Below, piece by piece: positions 44,068-52,411 of a stretch of DNA of 64,000 nt. The notes below the pieces were generated by a model that was not told where the DNA came from, made no database searches, and saw nothing but the letters and a program-made list of their open reading frames with translations. The translations under genes and the position numbers were made by a program. The first letter of the stretch is position 1; every line of letters starts with the position of its first letter. The stretch covers positions 531,798 through 595,797 of the forward strand of contig NZ_BMQK01000004.1 in the NCBI RefSeq assembly GCF_014648075.1, given 5' to 3'. The stretch is from Streptomyces ruber. GTDB taxonomy: Bacteria > Actinomycetota > Actinomycetes > Streptomycetales > Streptomycetaceae.

Positions 44068-44631
44068 TCAGATCCCGTCGCCTCTCGCCCGGCGATGCAG
44101 GAGCCAGGTACCGCCCGCGGCGGCGACGGCGAGGGCCGTCACGCCCGCCGCGGTCTGCACGGGGTCGGGGCCGAGCGCGCCGCCGACCCCCGTCTTGACG
44201 CTTCCCCGGGGGTGTGTCTGCGTCCGGCCGGGGGTGTCGTGCGCGCGGGGCGTCAGCGCGACCACGAGATCGCCGGTCGCCCTGGCCGCCTTCCGGCCGC
44301 GACCGGAGCAGCGCACCACGATCTCGTACGTTCCCGGCTGGGCGCTCGGCGGCACCTTGAACCGCCCGGCCGCGTCCTCGCCGCGGGCGCCCGGCACCAG
44401 GGGGAAGGTGCCCGCGCCGACCGCGGAGGCGTCGCCCGTGGCGGCGCCGTCCGGGCCGCACGCCGCCGTGCCGACCGTGACCTCGGCGCCGGGGACGACG
44501 CCGGACGGGTACACCGTGACCTTCCCCGCCGGGTCGGCGCCGGCCGCCGCACCGTACGCGGGGGCGGCGGCCAGACCCGTGGCGATGACGGCGAGCGCGG
44601 CGCTGACGGGCAGCCGGGCGGTATGTCGCAT
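44068..44631 (-). CDS. secreted protein with C-terminal membrane anchor, next to the sortase
   Basis: 187 aa. Sec signal (1 to about 29, ending PAYGA), two Cys (TAACGPD and VVRCSGRG) in an Ig-like beta region, then a Pro/Thr/Arg linker and a C-terminal hydrophobic helix followed by a basic tail (LLHRRARGDGI). This is the shape of a sortase substrate, but the tripartite motif before the helix (VQTAAG) lacks a clear LPxTG or LAxTG. GGAGGAG precedes the ATG by about 8 nt. No known domain identified with confidence. Confidence 0.65.
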   Translation of the reverse strand: MRHTARLPVSAALAVIATGLAAAPAYGAAAGADPAGKVTVYPSGVVPGAEVTVGTAACGPDGAATGDASAVGAGTFPLVPGARGEDAAGRFKVPPSAQPGTYEIVVRCSGRGRKAARATGDLVVALTPRAHDTPGRTQTHPRGSVKTGVGGALGPDPVQTAAGVTALAVAAAGGTWLLHRRARGDGI

Positions 44632-44931
44632 GGCGCGTGCTCCTCCGAGCCGGTTCCGGAATCCGTGGGCTGCCTCCGAGGTAAGTGGCAGAGGGCGCCG
44701 GCCGCTCGCTGATGACCCGTCAGAAAGTAGGTGAACGCACGTCAGCAGGTGCGGCTCCCGGTCCTGCTCGGTGCTGTTCCAGCAGGTCATGAGCGTACGG
44801 ACGGGTTGTGGCCGCGAAGATTGCGAAGTGGGCGGAGTGCGGGGGTGAACGGGTGACCGGTGGCCGACTCCGGGAGGCGAGCCGGGAAGGGCTTGACCTG
44901 AAGAAAGGTTGAGGTACGAGGGTGTGTGGCC
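44632..44931. other. intergenic region, no gene seen
   Basis: 300 bp between divergent genes. It has a CCTGCT/AGCAGG dyad near 44770-44795. At the right end is the promoter of the flavin reductase gene: TTGACC near 44893, spacer 16, TACGAG, with an ACCT-N5-AGGT inverted repeat overlapping the spacer. A redox regulator could bind there; unproven. Confidence 0.35.
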
Positions 44932-45525
44932 ATGAAGACGACTGACAGCACCGACACCCCCGTACGCGTGGCCCTCGTCGTCGGCAGCAACCGCGAGGGC
45001 CGCTTCGGCTCCGTGGTGGCCGACTGGCTGCTGGAGCGGCTGCGGGCCCGCGACGGCATGGAGGCGGAGGTCGTGGACGTGGCGGAGGCGCCGCTGCCCA
45101 CGACGCTCTCACCGTCCCCCGAGGCGGCCGAGGCGCTCGCCGCCGTCACCCCCCGCCTGGCGGCGGCCGACGCGTTCGTCGTCCTGACCCCCGAGTACAA
45201 CCACTCCTATCCGGCGGGCCTGAAGAACCTGATCGACTGGCACTACGGCGAGTGGCGGGCCAAGCCGGTGGCCCTCGTCTCCTACGGCGGCCTGGCGGGC
45301 GGCCTGCGCGCGGTCGAGCACCTGCGCCAGGTCTTCGCCGAGCTGCACGCGGTCACCGTCCGCGACACGGTGTCCTTCCACAACGCGCACGGGGCCTTCG
45401 ACGACAGGGGCCGCCCGAAGGACCGCACCGGACCGGACGCGGCGGCGAAGGTGATGCTGGACCAGCTGGAGTGGTGGGCGCGGGCCCTGCGGGAGGCGAG
45501 GGAGAAGCGGCCGTACGGGGGCTGA
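44932..45525 (+). CDS. NAD(P)H-dependent FMN reductase
   Basis: 197-aa flavodoxin-like reductase. FMN-phosphate loop VVGSNREGRFG near 18-28, and the conserved VVLTPEYNHSYPAGLKNLIDW of the azoreductase/chromate-reductase branch near 85-105. ATG 44932 chosen; an in-frame GTG at 44926 is near. Supplies reduced flavin or reduces quinone-like substrates. The following gene is a flavin-dependent oxidoreductase, a natural partner. Confidence 0.9.
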   Translation: MKTTDSTDTPVRVALVVGSNREGRFGSVVADWLLERLRARDGMEAEVVDVAEAPLPTTLSPSPEAAEALAAVTPRLAAADAFVVLTPEYNHSYPAGLKNLIDWHYGEWRAKPVALVSYGGLAGGLRAVEHLRQVFAELHAVTVRDTVSFHNAHGAFDDRGRPKDRTGPDAAAKVMLDQLEWWARALREAREKRPYGG

Positions 45526-45633
45526 CGCGCGACGGGAACATTCGGCGGCCATGCCGGGTTCGCACGGGCGTACGTACGGCAGGCGGGAGAGCGGCAGCTG
45601 CGCCGCCTGCCTCGGAGGATGGAGGAAGAACCC

Positions 45634-46677
45634 GTGCCACTGCCCTCCCACCCCCTGCGGAAGCTGGGCTTTTTGACCATCGGGCTGTTCGACGGGGCCG
45701 ACCCGCGGCCGGGTCACGAGTCCACCCTGGAGATCATCGAACTGGGCGAGCGGCTCGGCTTCGACAGCGCCTGGGTACGGCACCGGCACCTCCAGTACGG
45801 CATCTCGTCCCCCGTCGCGGTCCTGGCGGCGGCCTCCCAGCGCACCACGCGCATCGAGCTCGGCACCGCCGTCGTCCCGCTCGGCTGGGAGAACCCGCTC
45901 CGCCTCGCCGAGGACCTGGCGACGGTGGACGTCCTCTCCGGGGGCCGGCTGAACCCGGGCGTGAGCGTCGGCCCGCCGATGCACTACGACCGGGTCAAGG
46001 AGGCCCTGTACCCGGACTCCGCCGGCAACGAGGAGTTCGGGTACGAGCGGGTGCGCCGGCTGCTGGGCTTCGTCCGCGGCGAGCCGGCCACGGACTTCAG
46101 CGGCACCGAGGGCTTCGAGGTGTTCTCCGACCGCGTCGAGCCGCACTCCCCGGGCCTGGGGCGCCGCATGTGGTACGGCGGCGGCAGCCTGAACTCGGCC
46201 CGCTGGGCGGGCGAGCACGGCATGAACTTCCTGACCAGCAGCGTGGTGAAGGCGGAGGGGCCGGAAGCCGGACCGCACTCGGGCGGTCACGGCTTCGCCG
46301 GGATCCAGCTCTCCCACGTACGGGAGTTCCGGGCCCACCACCCGGACGGGGAGGCGGCCCGCGTCTCCCAGGGCCTGGTGGTCATCCCCACGGACGGCGC
46401 GACCCCCGAGCAGCGGGCGAAGTACGAGAAGTACGCGGCCGAGCGCCTCCCCCGCACCACGACCCCGCAGGGCCCGGCCCGGCTCCTCTTCGCCCCTGAC
46501 CTCGTCGGCACCTCGGCGGAGATCGCGGAGCAGCTGTACGCCCACGCCGCGTTCCGCGAGATCGACGAGGTCGCCTTCGCGCTCCCCTTCAGCTTCGACC
46601 ACGAGGACTACGTCCAGATCCTGACGGACATCGCGACGAAACTGGGGCCGGAACTGGGGTGGCGGCCGGCTGCCTGA
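45634..46677 (+). CDS. luciferase-like (LLM class) flavin-dependent oxidoreductase
   Basis: 347-aa TIM-barrel protein of the bacterial luciferase-like family: GFLTIGLFDGADP at the start, FDSAWVRHRHLQYGISSPVA, and RIELGTAVVPLGWENPLRLAED. The GTG at 45634 is preferred because GGAGGAA lies about 8 nt upstream; an ATG at 45619 abuts another GGAGG. It is 109 nt after the FMN reductase, which could provide its FMNH2. Substrate unknown. Confidence 0.85.
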   Translation: MPLPSHPLRKLGFLTIGLFDGADPRPGHESTLEIIELGERLGFDSAWVRHRHLQYGISSPVAVLAAASQRTTRIELGTAVVPLGWENPLRLAEDLATVDVLSGGRLNPGVSVGPPMHYDRVKEALYPDSAGNEEFGYERVRRLLGFVRGEPATDFSGTEGFEVFSDRVEPHSPGLGRRMWYGGGSLNSARWAGEHGMNFLTSSVVKAEGPEAGPHSGGHGFAGIQLSHVREFRAHHPDGEAARVSQGLVVIPTDGATPEQRAKYEKYAAERLPRTTTPQGPARLLFAPDLVGTSAEIAEQLYAHAAFREIDEVAFALPFSFDHEDYVQILTDIATKLGPELGWRPAA

Positions 46678-46705
46678 ACCAGGGCGGTCAGGAGCCGGCC
46701 GGCCA

Positions 46706-47524
46706 CTACTTCGGGTCGCGGTCGAACCGCGACTTGGACCAGGCGTAGCCGAGCACGGCCAGCCCCACGCACCAGGCGACGGCCAGCCAGCCGTTGTGGC
46801 CGATCTCGGTGCCGAGCAGCAGCCCGCGCAGGGTCTCGATGGCCGGGGTGAACGGCTGGTACTCGGCGATCGGCCGGAACCAGCCGGGCATGGCGTCGAC
46901 GGGGACGAAGGCGCTGGACAGCAGCGGCAGCAGGATCAGTGGCATGGCGTTGTTGCTGGCGGCCTCGGGGTTCGGGCCGACCAGGCCCATGCCGACCGCG
47001 ATCCAGGTGAGCGCGAGGGCGAAGAGCCCGAGCAGTCCGGCCGCCGCGAGCCACTCCAGGACGGTGGCATCGGTGGAGCGGAAGCCGATGGCCACGGCGA
47101 CGGCGCCGACGAGGACCACACTGGCGACCGACTGCAGCACGCTGCCGACGACGTGCCCGACGAGCACCGCACCGCGGTGGACGGACATGGTGCGGAAGCG
47201 GGCGATGATGCCTTCGGTCATGTCCATGGACACGGCGACCGCGGTCCCGATCGTGGTGCTGCCGATGGTCATCAGTAACAGGCCCGGGACGATGTAGGCG
47301 ATGTAGGCGGAGCGGTCCGCACCGCCGCCGCCGATGCCCGCGCTCATCACGTCGCCGAAGATGTAGACGAAGAGCAACAGCATCATGACCGGCGTGAGCA
47401 GCAGGTTCAGCGTCATGGAGGGGTAGCGCCGGGCGTGCAGCAGGTTGCGGCGCAGCATGGTGGACGAGTCGCGCACGGCGAGGGAGATCCGGGCCGGGCG
47501 GGCGGGGGCCAGGGGGGTGCTCAT
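46706..47524 (-). CDS. ABC-2 type transporter permease (DrrB-like)
   Basis: 272-aa export permease with about six membrane segments: LNLLLTPVMMLLLFVYIFG near the start, and the family motif region GPNPEAASNNAMPLILLPLL near 188-207. The ATG overlaps the ATPase stop (ATGA). Exports lipid or antibiotic-like molecules; the substrate is unknown. It is the last gene of the RHH-DUF4097-ABC operon. Confidence 0.88.
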   Translation of the reverse strand: MSTPLAPARPARISLAVRDSSTMLRRNLLHARRYPSMTLNLLLTPVMMLLLFVYIFGDVMSAGIGGGGADRSAYIAYIVPGLLLMTIGSTTIGTAVAVSMDMTEGIIARFRTMSVHRGAVLVGHVVGSVLQSVASVVLVGAVAVAIGFRSTDATVLEWLAAAGLLGLFALALTWIAVGMGLVGPNPEAASNNAMPLILLPLLSSAFVPVDAMPGWFRPIAEYQPFTPAIETLRGLLLGTEIGHNGWLAVAWCVGLAVLGYAWSKSRFDRDPK

Positions 47525-48519
47525 CGGACGGTCTCCTCGGACTGGGTGGGGACGACGCCGCCGGTGAGGGCGAAGAACACGTCGTCGAGGTCGGGGGTGT
47601 GCACGGTCAGCTCGTCCGCCTCGATGCCGGCGGAGTCCAGCCGGTCGAGGACCGAGCGCAGCGCGCGCTGGCTGCCGTCGCTGGGGATCTGCAGCGTCAG
47701 GGACTCGTCGTCCCGTACGACTCCGCGCAGCGCGCCGGCGGCGCTCCGGTACGCGGCAGGCCCGGCGAAGCGCAGCCGCACGTGCCCGCCGGGAACCAGC
47801 CGCTTCAGCTCCTCGGCGGTGCCCTCGGCGGCGATCCTGCCGTCGTTCAGCACCGCGATGCGGTCGGCGAGCTCGTCGGCCTCCTCCAGGTACTGGGTGG
47901 TGAGGAAGACGGTCACACCGCCGGTGACGAGCTCGCGGATGATCTGCCACATGTTGTGGCGCGAGCGTGGGTCGAGTCCGGTGGTCGGCTCGTCGAGGAA
48001 GATGACCCGCGGGTCGCCGACCAGCGTCATGGCGATGTCCAGGCGGCGCTTCATGCCGCCGGAGTAGGTGGAGGCGGGCTTCTTCGCGGCCTCGGTGAGG
48101 TCGAACCGCTCCAGCAGTCCGGCGGCGACGCGCCGCCCCTCGCGCCGGGACAGGTGGTGCAGGTCCGCCATGAGGAGCATGTTCTCCTCGCCGGTGATCA
48201 GCCCGTCGACGGCGGAGAACTGCCCGGTGACACCGATGGCGGCGCGCACGGCCTGCGGGTCGGTGGCGAGGTCGTGGCCCGCGACCGTGGCCTGCCCGCC
48301 GTCGGCGGCGATGAGCGTGGACAGGATCCGCACGGTGGTGGTCTTGCCGGCGCCGTTGGGCCCGAGCAGCGCGAACACGGACCCGGCGGGGATGTGCAGA
48401 TCGATGCCGTCGAGCACGGTCCTGTCGCCGTACGACTTGCGCAGACCGGTGGCGGAGACGGCGGCGGGGACGTGCGGGACGTCACTGTGCCTGGATGTGG
48501 GCATGACAGACGAAGGCAT
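47521..48519 (-). CDS. DrrA-like ABC transporter ATP-binding protein
   Basis: 332 aa. Walker A GPNGAGKTT at about 53-61, signature YSGGMKRRL, Walker B VIFLDEPTTGLD and H-loop LTTQYLEEAD. The C-terminal extension (about 225-320) has the DrrA-type DDVFFALTGG motif for permease pairing. A second start at 48504 is possible. It is 64 bp downstream of the DUF4097 gene, in the same operon. Confidence 0.9.
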   Translation of the reverse strand: MPSSVMPTSRHSDVPHVPAAVSATGLRKSYGDRTVLDGIDLHIPAGSVFALLGPNGAGKTTTVRILSTLIAADGGQATVAGHDLATDPQAVRAAIGVTGQFSAVDGLITGEENMLLMADLHHLSRREGRRVAAGLLERFDLTEAAKKPASTYSGGMKRRLDIAMTLVGDPRVIFLDEPTTGLDPRSRHNMWQIIRELVTGGVTVFLTTQYLEEADELADRIAVLNDGRIAAEGTAEELKRLVPGGHVRLRFAGPAAYRSAAGALRGVVRDDESLTLQIPSDGSQRALRSVLDRLDSAGIEADELTVHTPDLDDVFFALTGGVVPTQSEETVR

Positions 48520-48583
48520 GGAGTCCTCCCGTGGGGAAGGTGAGGCGGGTGGGTGAGTGGGAGCTTGCGGGGTGGGCCGGTGC

Positions 48584-49426
48584 TCAGACCCTGGCGCGGC
48601 GGATGTCGATGTTGCCGTGCCGGGTGCGGGCGTGGACCTTGACGGTGTCCTCGGTCTCCTCCGGGGCCCCGGACTCGGTGAGCGCGCTGCGCACCTGGCC
48701 GGACTTCGAGCTGACGTCGAGCCAGGCCGCCGTGCCCTCGCGGACGCCGATCTCGATGGAGCCGTGGTCGGTCTCCAGCTGGACGGTGCCGCGGGCGACG
48801 TCGTCCACGCGCAGGACGCCGTGGGCGTTGACGGCGGTGACCGAGCTCTCGGCGCGCCGGATCTCGATGGGGCCGTTGGCGCCGTTGACGCGCAGGTCGC
48901 CGGTGGCGGCGCCGACGGTCGTGCTGCCGTGCGAGTTCTTCAGGACGGCGGGGCCGTCGACGAGGCCGACGCGTACGTCACCGGTGCTGCTGGTGATCTC
49001 GGCCGCGCCGTCGACCCGGTCCACGGTGACCGAGCCGTGCGACACCTTCAGGTGCAGCGGTCCCGTCGTGTCGAGACGGACGTCACCGACCGAGGTCTTC
49101 ACCCACACCTCGCCGAGCCGGCCCTCACCGAGCACCTGCGTCCAGGCGCCGGTCGTGTCCACGCACGAGTCCGTGGGCAGCTCGACGGTCACGTCGACGA
49201 CGCCGTCGCGGCCGAACGGGCTGGACCTGGGCGTCCTGAGGGTCAGCAGGCCGTTGGCGAACGTCACCTCGGTCTGCTCGGCCGCCCGTACGTCCAGCTT
49301 CTTCTTCGGGTCGCGGGGCCGCACCTCGACCACGGTGTCGTTGCGGTCGCCCGCGGTGAACTGGATGGAACCGGCCTCCACACGTGCGGTGACCGAGATC
49401 GGTTCGGGAGTGTCGAAAGAAGGCAT
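48584..49426 (-). CDS. DUF4097 family beta-strand-repeat protein
   Basis: 280 aa made almost entirely of short repeating strands: VSHGSVTVDRVDG, SSTGDVRVGLVDG, NSHGSTTVGAATG, DHGSIEIGVREG. This is the right-handed beta-helix or beta-roll pattern of DUF4097. No signal peptide or membrane helix is visible, so it is probably cytosolic. It lies between an RHH regulator and an ABC exporter. Its role is unknown; these proteins often accompany such ABC operons. Confidence 0.85.
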   Translation of the reverse strand: MPSFDTPEPISVTARVEAGSIQFTAGDRNDTVVEVRPRDPKKKLDVRAAEQTEVTFANGLLTLRTPRSSPFGRDGVVDVTVELPTDSCVDTTGAWTQVLGEGRLGEVWVKTSVGDVRLDTTGPLHLKVSHGSVTVDRVDGAAEITSSTGDVRVGLVDGPAVLKNSHGSTTVGAATGDLRVNGANGPIEIRRAESSVTAVNAHGVLRVDDVARGTVQLETDHGSIEIGVREGTAAWLDVSSKSGQVRSALTESGAPEETEDTVKVHARTRHGNIDIRRARV

Positions 49427-49474
49427 GGCTGTCCCGTCCTCTTGGGTGGAAGTGGTGACGCGGGTGGGGCGCGG

Positions 49475-50011
49475 TCAGCGCACCCAGCCGGTGAAGCTCT
49501 GTCCGGTGGTGCGGGTCTTCTCCGTCGTACGCGGCGGCCGGCTGCCACCGTCGACCGCGGCCGACACGGCCCGTACGAGCCACGCGTTGACCGACAGCCC
49601 CTCGCGGCCCGCGGCCTCCTCGACCCGCGTCTTGAGGTGGGCCGGCAGCCGCAGGTTCACGCGGGCGGTGCCGCCCTCTTCACCGTCGGCGGGCACCGGT
49701 GCCGGTGACGACGCGGTGAGCGGCTCGACGGGCGCGACCGGCTCAGCGGGGGTGGTGGCGCCGTCGCCTGGCGGCGGTGTCACCACGAAGTCGGGGTCGA
49801 GCCCGCGCAGCCGTACGTCGACGGAGCCGGGGGCGAGCTCGCGGGTGATCTCGTTCATGGCGTCGGAGAGCACGTTGAGCAGGGTCAGGCGGGTCGCCGA
49901 CTCCAGCGGGGCGGTGAGCCGCTCGGCCAGCTCGCGGGCTTCGTCCCCGCCGGCTTCGGCGGCCACCGCGAGCTCGCGGCGGAGGGTGTCGACGTAGGGC
50001 GTGAGATCCAT
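49475..50011 (-). CDS. RHH/HicB-like regulator
   Basis: 178 aa. The N-terminal helical half (YVDTLRRELAVAAEAGGDEARE) may dimerise; a Pro/Ala/Glu linker follows. The C-terminal ribbon-helix-helix is VNLRLPAHLKTRVEEAAGR followed by NAWLVRAVSAAV (about 122-150). It resembles HicB-type antitoxin domains but no HicA toxin is next to it. It starts the DUF4097-ABC operon. Four palindromic octamers lie upstream and over its start, so it is probably autoregulated. Confidence 0.75.
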   Translation of the reverse strand: MDLTPYVDTLRRELAVAAEAGGDEARELAERLTAPLESATRLTLLNVLSDAMNEITRELAPGSVDVRLRGLDPDFVVTPPPGDGATTPAEPVAPVEPLTASSPAPVPADGEEGGTARVNLRLPAHLKTRVEEAAGREGLSVNAWLVRAVSAAVDGGSRPPRTTEKTRTTGQSFTGWVR

Positions 50012-50172
50012 GACGCCATAGTGGCACCACCATGGCGCCATAGGCAAGTCCTCGAAGTCGAGGACGCTTCGGAGTGTGTCGCAGCAGTTCTTCGTCGAGC
50101 GGCTGCAGAGAGTGCAGTGCGATGGCGAGCTGAGGTGCCGCAGTGGCGTCACCTGGCATCTAACTGGCGCCA
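50011..50172. promoter_or_regulatory. four palindromic octamers TGRCGYCA over and upstream of the RHH gene start
   Basis: TGACGCCA at 50011-50018 (touching the start codon), TGGCGCCA at 50033-50040, TGGCGTCA at 50144-50151 and TGGCGCCA at 50165-50172. The spacings (22 bp, 111 bp, 21 bp) put them in two pairs about two helical turns apart. RHH proteins bind short repeated sites in pairs, so these are good candidates for its operator. Confidence 0.6.
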
Positions 50173-50236
50173 TGTGGTGCCGGCTCGCGCCGCGAGCGAC
50201 TCCGGATGACCCGTGAGACGGCCACACGCACCGCTT

Positions 50237-50253
50237 ACCACTCGGTGAGTGGT
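50237..50253. promoter_or_regulatory. palindrome upstream of the imine-reductase-like gene
   Basis: ACCACTCGGTGAGTGGT, 7-bp perfect arms with a 3-nt centre. TetR-type length and symmetry. No TetR gene is adjacent, so the binding protein is unknown. Confidence 0.5.
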
Positions 50254-50372
50254 GACTTGCATGTCCGTACTTGGCAGGCGATCGCGGTGCGGCAACGATC
50301 GATCCGTCGCCCCGTGCCCTGGACGGGTCGATCCGTACCCATGCGCACCCTTGGACGAGCTGGAGAAACGAG

Positions 50373-51266
50373 ATGAACGAGCACGCTTCCGGGCCCGCCG
50401 CGCCTGTCACGGTCATCGGGCTCGGCTCCATGGGGCAGGCCGTGGCGGCCGCCTTCCTGAAGGGTGGCCACCCGACGACGATCTGGAACCGCACGGCCGC
50501 CAAGGGGCGGGACCTGGTCGCCCGAGGGGCCGTCCTCGCGCACTCTCCGGCTGACGCGGTCCGGGCCGGTGGGCTGGTCGTGGTCTGTGTGCTGGACCGG
50601 GAAGCGGCTCAGGGCATTCTGGGGCCGGTGGAAGCGGAGCTGGCGGGCCGCAGCCTGACGGTGCTCACGAGCCTGTCTCCCGAAGAGGCCGAGGAGATGG
50701 CGCAGTGGGCGGCCGAACGGAACATCTCCTTCCTGGGTGGCGCCATCATGGCGACCCCGGACCTCATCGGGGATCCGGAGGCGGCGTCCATTCTGTACGC
50801 CGGTTCGCACACGGTGCTCCGCGAATACCGGCCGGCGCTGGAGCTGCTCGGCGCCACCACCTACCTCGGTGACTCCGCCGCACGTGCCTCCCTGCTGGAG
50901 ACCGGGCTGCTCGCGTCCATGTACGCGATGTTCGCCGGCTTCTACCACGGCACGGCGCTGGTGGGCACGGACGGTGTCACCGCGGAGGAGTTCACGGCTC
51001 TGGCGGTGCCCTGGCTGAAGGCGATGACCACGTTCCTTCCCGGGCAGGCGGAGATCATCGACGCGGGTGACTACACCACCGATCAGCAGAGCCTGGAGTT
51101 CAACAAGGGCGGACTGGACCACATCATCCGCATCAGCGAGGCACGGGGCATCGCCACTGACGTCATGAGGCCCATGGCCGCTCTCGTCGATCGCCAGGTC
51201 GAAAGGGGCCACGGAGCGGACAGCGTCGCCCGTCTCGTCGAAGGAATCAGGTATCCCGAGGCGTGA
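50373..51266 (+). CDS. NADPH-dependent imine-reductase-like oxidoreductase
   Basis: 297 aa with a 6-phosphogluconate-dehydrogenase/beta-HAD-like architecture. N-terminal Rossmann fold (VIGLGSMGQAVAAAFLKGG, about 17-35; WNRTAAKGRDL prefers NADPH), a long interdomain helix, and a helical C-terminal half. GGAIMATPDLIGDPEAASILY near 122-142 strongly resembles the imine reductase family I recall from Streptomyces. The ATG is preceded by GGAGAAACGAG. Substrate unknown. Confidence 0.75.
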   Translation: MNEHASGPAAPVTVIGLGSMGQAVAAAFLKGGHPTTIWNRTAAKGRDLVARGAVLAHSPADAVRAGGLVVVCVLDREAAQGILGPVEAELAGRSLTVLTSLSPEEAEEMAQWAAERNISFLGGAIMATPDLIGDPEAASILYAGSHTVLREYRPALELLGATTYLGDSAARASLLETGLLASMYAMFAGFYHGTALVGTDGVTAEEFTALAVPWLKAMTTFLPGQAEIIDAGDYTTDQQSLEFNKGGLDHIIRISEARGIATDVMRPMAALVDRQVERGHGADSVARLVEGIRYPEA

Positions 51267-51287
51267 TCGCGCCTCTAGGGTGCCTGT

Positions 51288-51767
51288 ATGACGAACGCAC
51301 TCCGTCTGCAGGAGATCACCCCGGACAACTTCGAGGCCGCGATCGGCCTGCGCGTCCGGCCGGACCAGGAGCACCTGGTGGCGCCGGTCGTGAAGTCCCT
51401 GGCCGAGGCGTACGTCCACCCCGCTACGGCCTGGCCCCGGCTCATCCTGGACGGGGACCGGCCCGTCGGCTTCCTCATGGCGTTCTTCGACACCGACTGG
51501 CGGGGCGACGGCTCGGGCACCGACATCCGCTCCGGTCTGTGGCGCCTCAACATCGCGGCCGGTGAACAGGGCCGGGGGTACGGCCGCTTCGCGGTGGAGT
51601 CCGTGGCCGCCGAGATCCGCCGCCGCGGCGGCGACCGCCTGTTCGCCACGTGGCATCCGGGCGAGGACGGCCCCGAACGGTTCTACCTGCGGCTCGGCTT
51701 CCGGCTGACGGGCGAGGTGAGTGAGGGCGAGACGGTCGGCGAGTTGCCTCTCGGGCGGGCGGGCTGA
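51288..51767 (+). CDS. GNAT family N-acetyltransferase
   Basis: 159 aa. Acetyl-CoA loop AAGEQGRGYGRFAVE (about 90-104) is the R/Q-x-x-G-x-G/A motif; motif B is near GPERFYLRLGFRLTGE. Strands VGFLMAFFDTDW and WRLNIAAGEQG fit a SpeG/diamine acetyltransferase-like branch. It starts 21 nt after the preceding gene. Acceptor unknown. Confidence 0.88.
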   Translation: MTNALRLQEITPDNFEAAIGLRVRPDQEHLVAPVVKSLAEAYVHPATAWPRLILDGDRPVGFLMAFFDTDWRGDGSGTDIRSGLWRLNIAAGEQGRGYGRFAVESVAAEIRRRGGDRLFATWHPGEDGPERFYLRLGFRLTGEVSEGETVGELPLGRAG

Positions 51768-51774
51768 AACGGAC

Positions 51775-51919
51775 CGTGTCCCTCCGGTGCCACGCGGCGC
51801 CCGAGGCCGCCTGGGCGCCGGACGCCATGTGACCGTCGAGCAGCGCGCCGGTGAAGGCGGTCCACGAGGCCGGACTCGTCCGGAGGGACGGCCCTGCCGG
51901 GTGCTCGCAGTTGACTCAC
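51775..51919 (-). pseudogene. decayed DUF397 gene
   Basis: Starts with a GTG overlapping the stop of the XRE remnant (GTGA), as live DUF397 genes do. After about 20 codons the frame shifts; in the next frame SLRTSPASWTAFTGALLDGH matches the DUF397 C-terminal half as I recall it. The N-terminal part is missing or scrambled. Non-functional. Confidence 0.6.
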
Positions 51920-52120
51920 AGCTCCTTACGAAGGCGTTGGAGGAACGAGAGGGAATCGCCTTCGTTCGAGCAACGTGCGGTGATCGTCTCGTACGGTTCG
52001 TTGTGGGACGCGGCGCCCTCACCGCCCTCGATCCACAGGCGGGTGAAGGGAGTCTCCAGGTACACGACGTCCATGGCCCCGGGCCCGGCGAACGATATGA
52101 CGTTGAAAGAACTGCTCAGC
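51916..52120 (-). pseudogene. decayed XRE regulator (DUF5753 C-terminus only)
   Basis: About 68 codons remain. They run from FAGPGAMDVVYLETPFTRL to SLSFLQRLRKEL and stop, matching the C-terminus of Streptomyces XRE-DUF5753 regulators. The HTH and middle are gone. The frame is open further upstream but there it encodes Arg/Pro-rich noise. Confidence 0.6.
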
Positions 52121-52146
52121 CCGACGTGCGGACCGCGCCGAAGGGA

Positions 52147-52345
52147 TGGACCAGAAGGGTCGCATTGGGGGAAGCACCCTGCGCATCGCGGTCTCCGACC
52201 CGAGGGACGGGCAACTGCCGTACGTGCGACGCGCCGCGAGGGCGGACACCTCCGGCCGCGGACTCGTGATCGTGCGTGAGGTGGCCGGCCGGTGGGCGTC
52301 AGCGAGTTGACGGTCGGCAAGTCCGTGTGGTGCGAGGCGGATGCC
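52147..52345 (+). pseudogene. decayed ATP-binding (anti-sigma-type HATPase) gene
   Basis: LRIAVSDPRDGQLPYVRRAA followed by DTSGRGLVIVREVAGRWA matches the N/G-box half of HATPase_c_2 proteins that sit divergent from XRE-DUF397 pairs in Streptomyces. After RWA the frame must shift for SELTVGKSVWCE, the usual C-terminus. The N-terminal half is missing. Together with the XRE remnant this marks a deletion across the original divergent promoter. Confidence 0.6.
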
Positions 52346-52411
52346 GTACGACAGCCGGCCGCCGCCCACTACCGTGAGCCCTGCGAACCCCGGCTCCACA
52401 GGAGGACGACG

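Noticed and set aside
44893..44925. Possible SoxR/MerR-type operator before the FMN reductase gene
   Set aside because: The half-sites CTTGACCT and AGGTTGAG match only partly and the promoter spacer is 16, not the 19-20 nt usual for MerR-type promoters. Kept only as an inverted repeat in the region note.
49475..50011. HicB antitoxin of a HicAB pair
   Set aside because: The RHH domain is similar, but no HicA-size toxin gene lies on either side; the operon continues with DUF4097 and an ABC exporter.
50144..50172. Start of a separate small gene in the RHH upstream region
   Set aside because: No reading frame with a ribosome-binding site or coding bias; the sequence is better explained as control sites.
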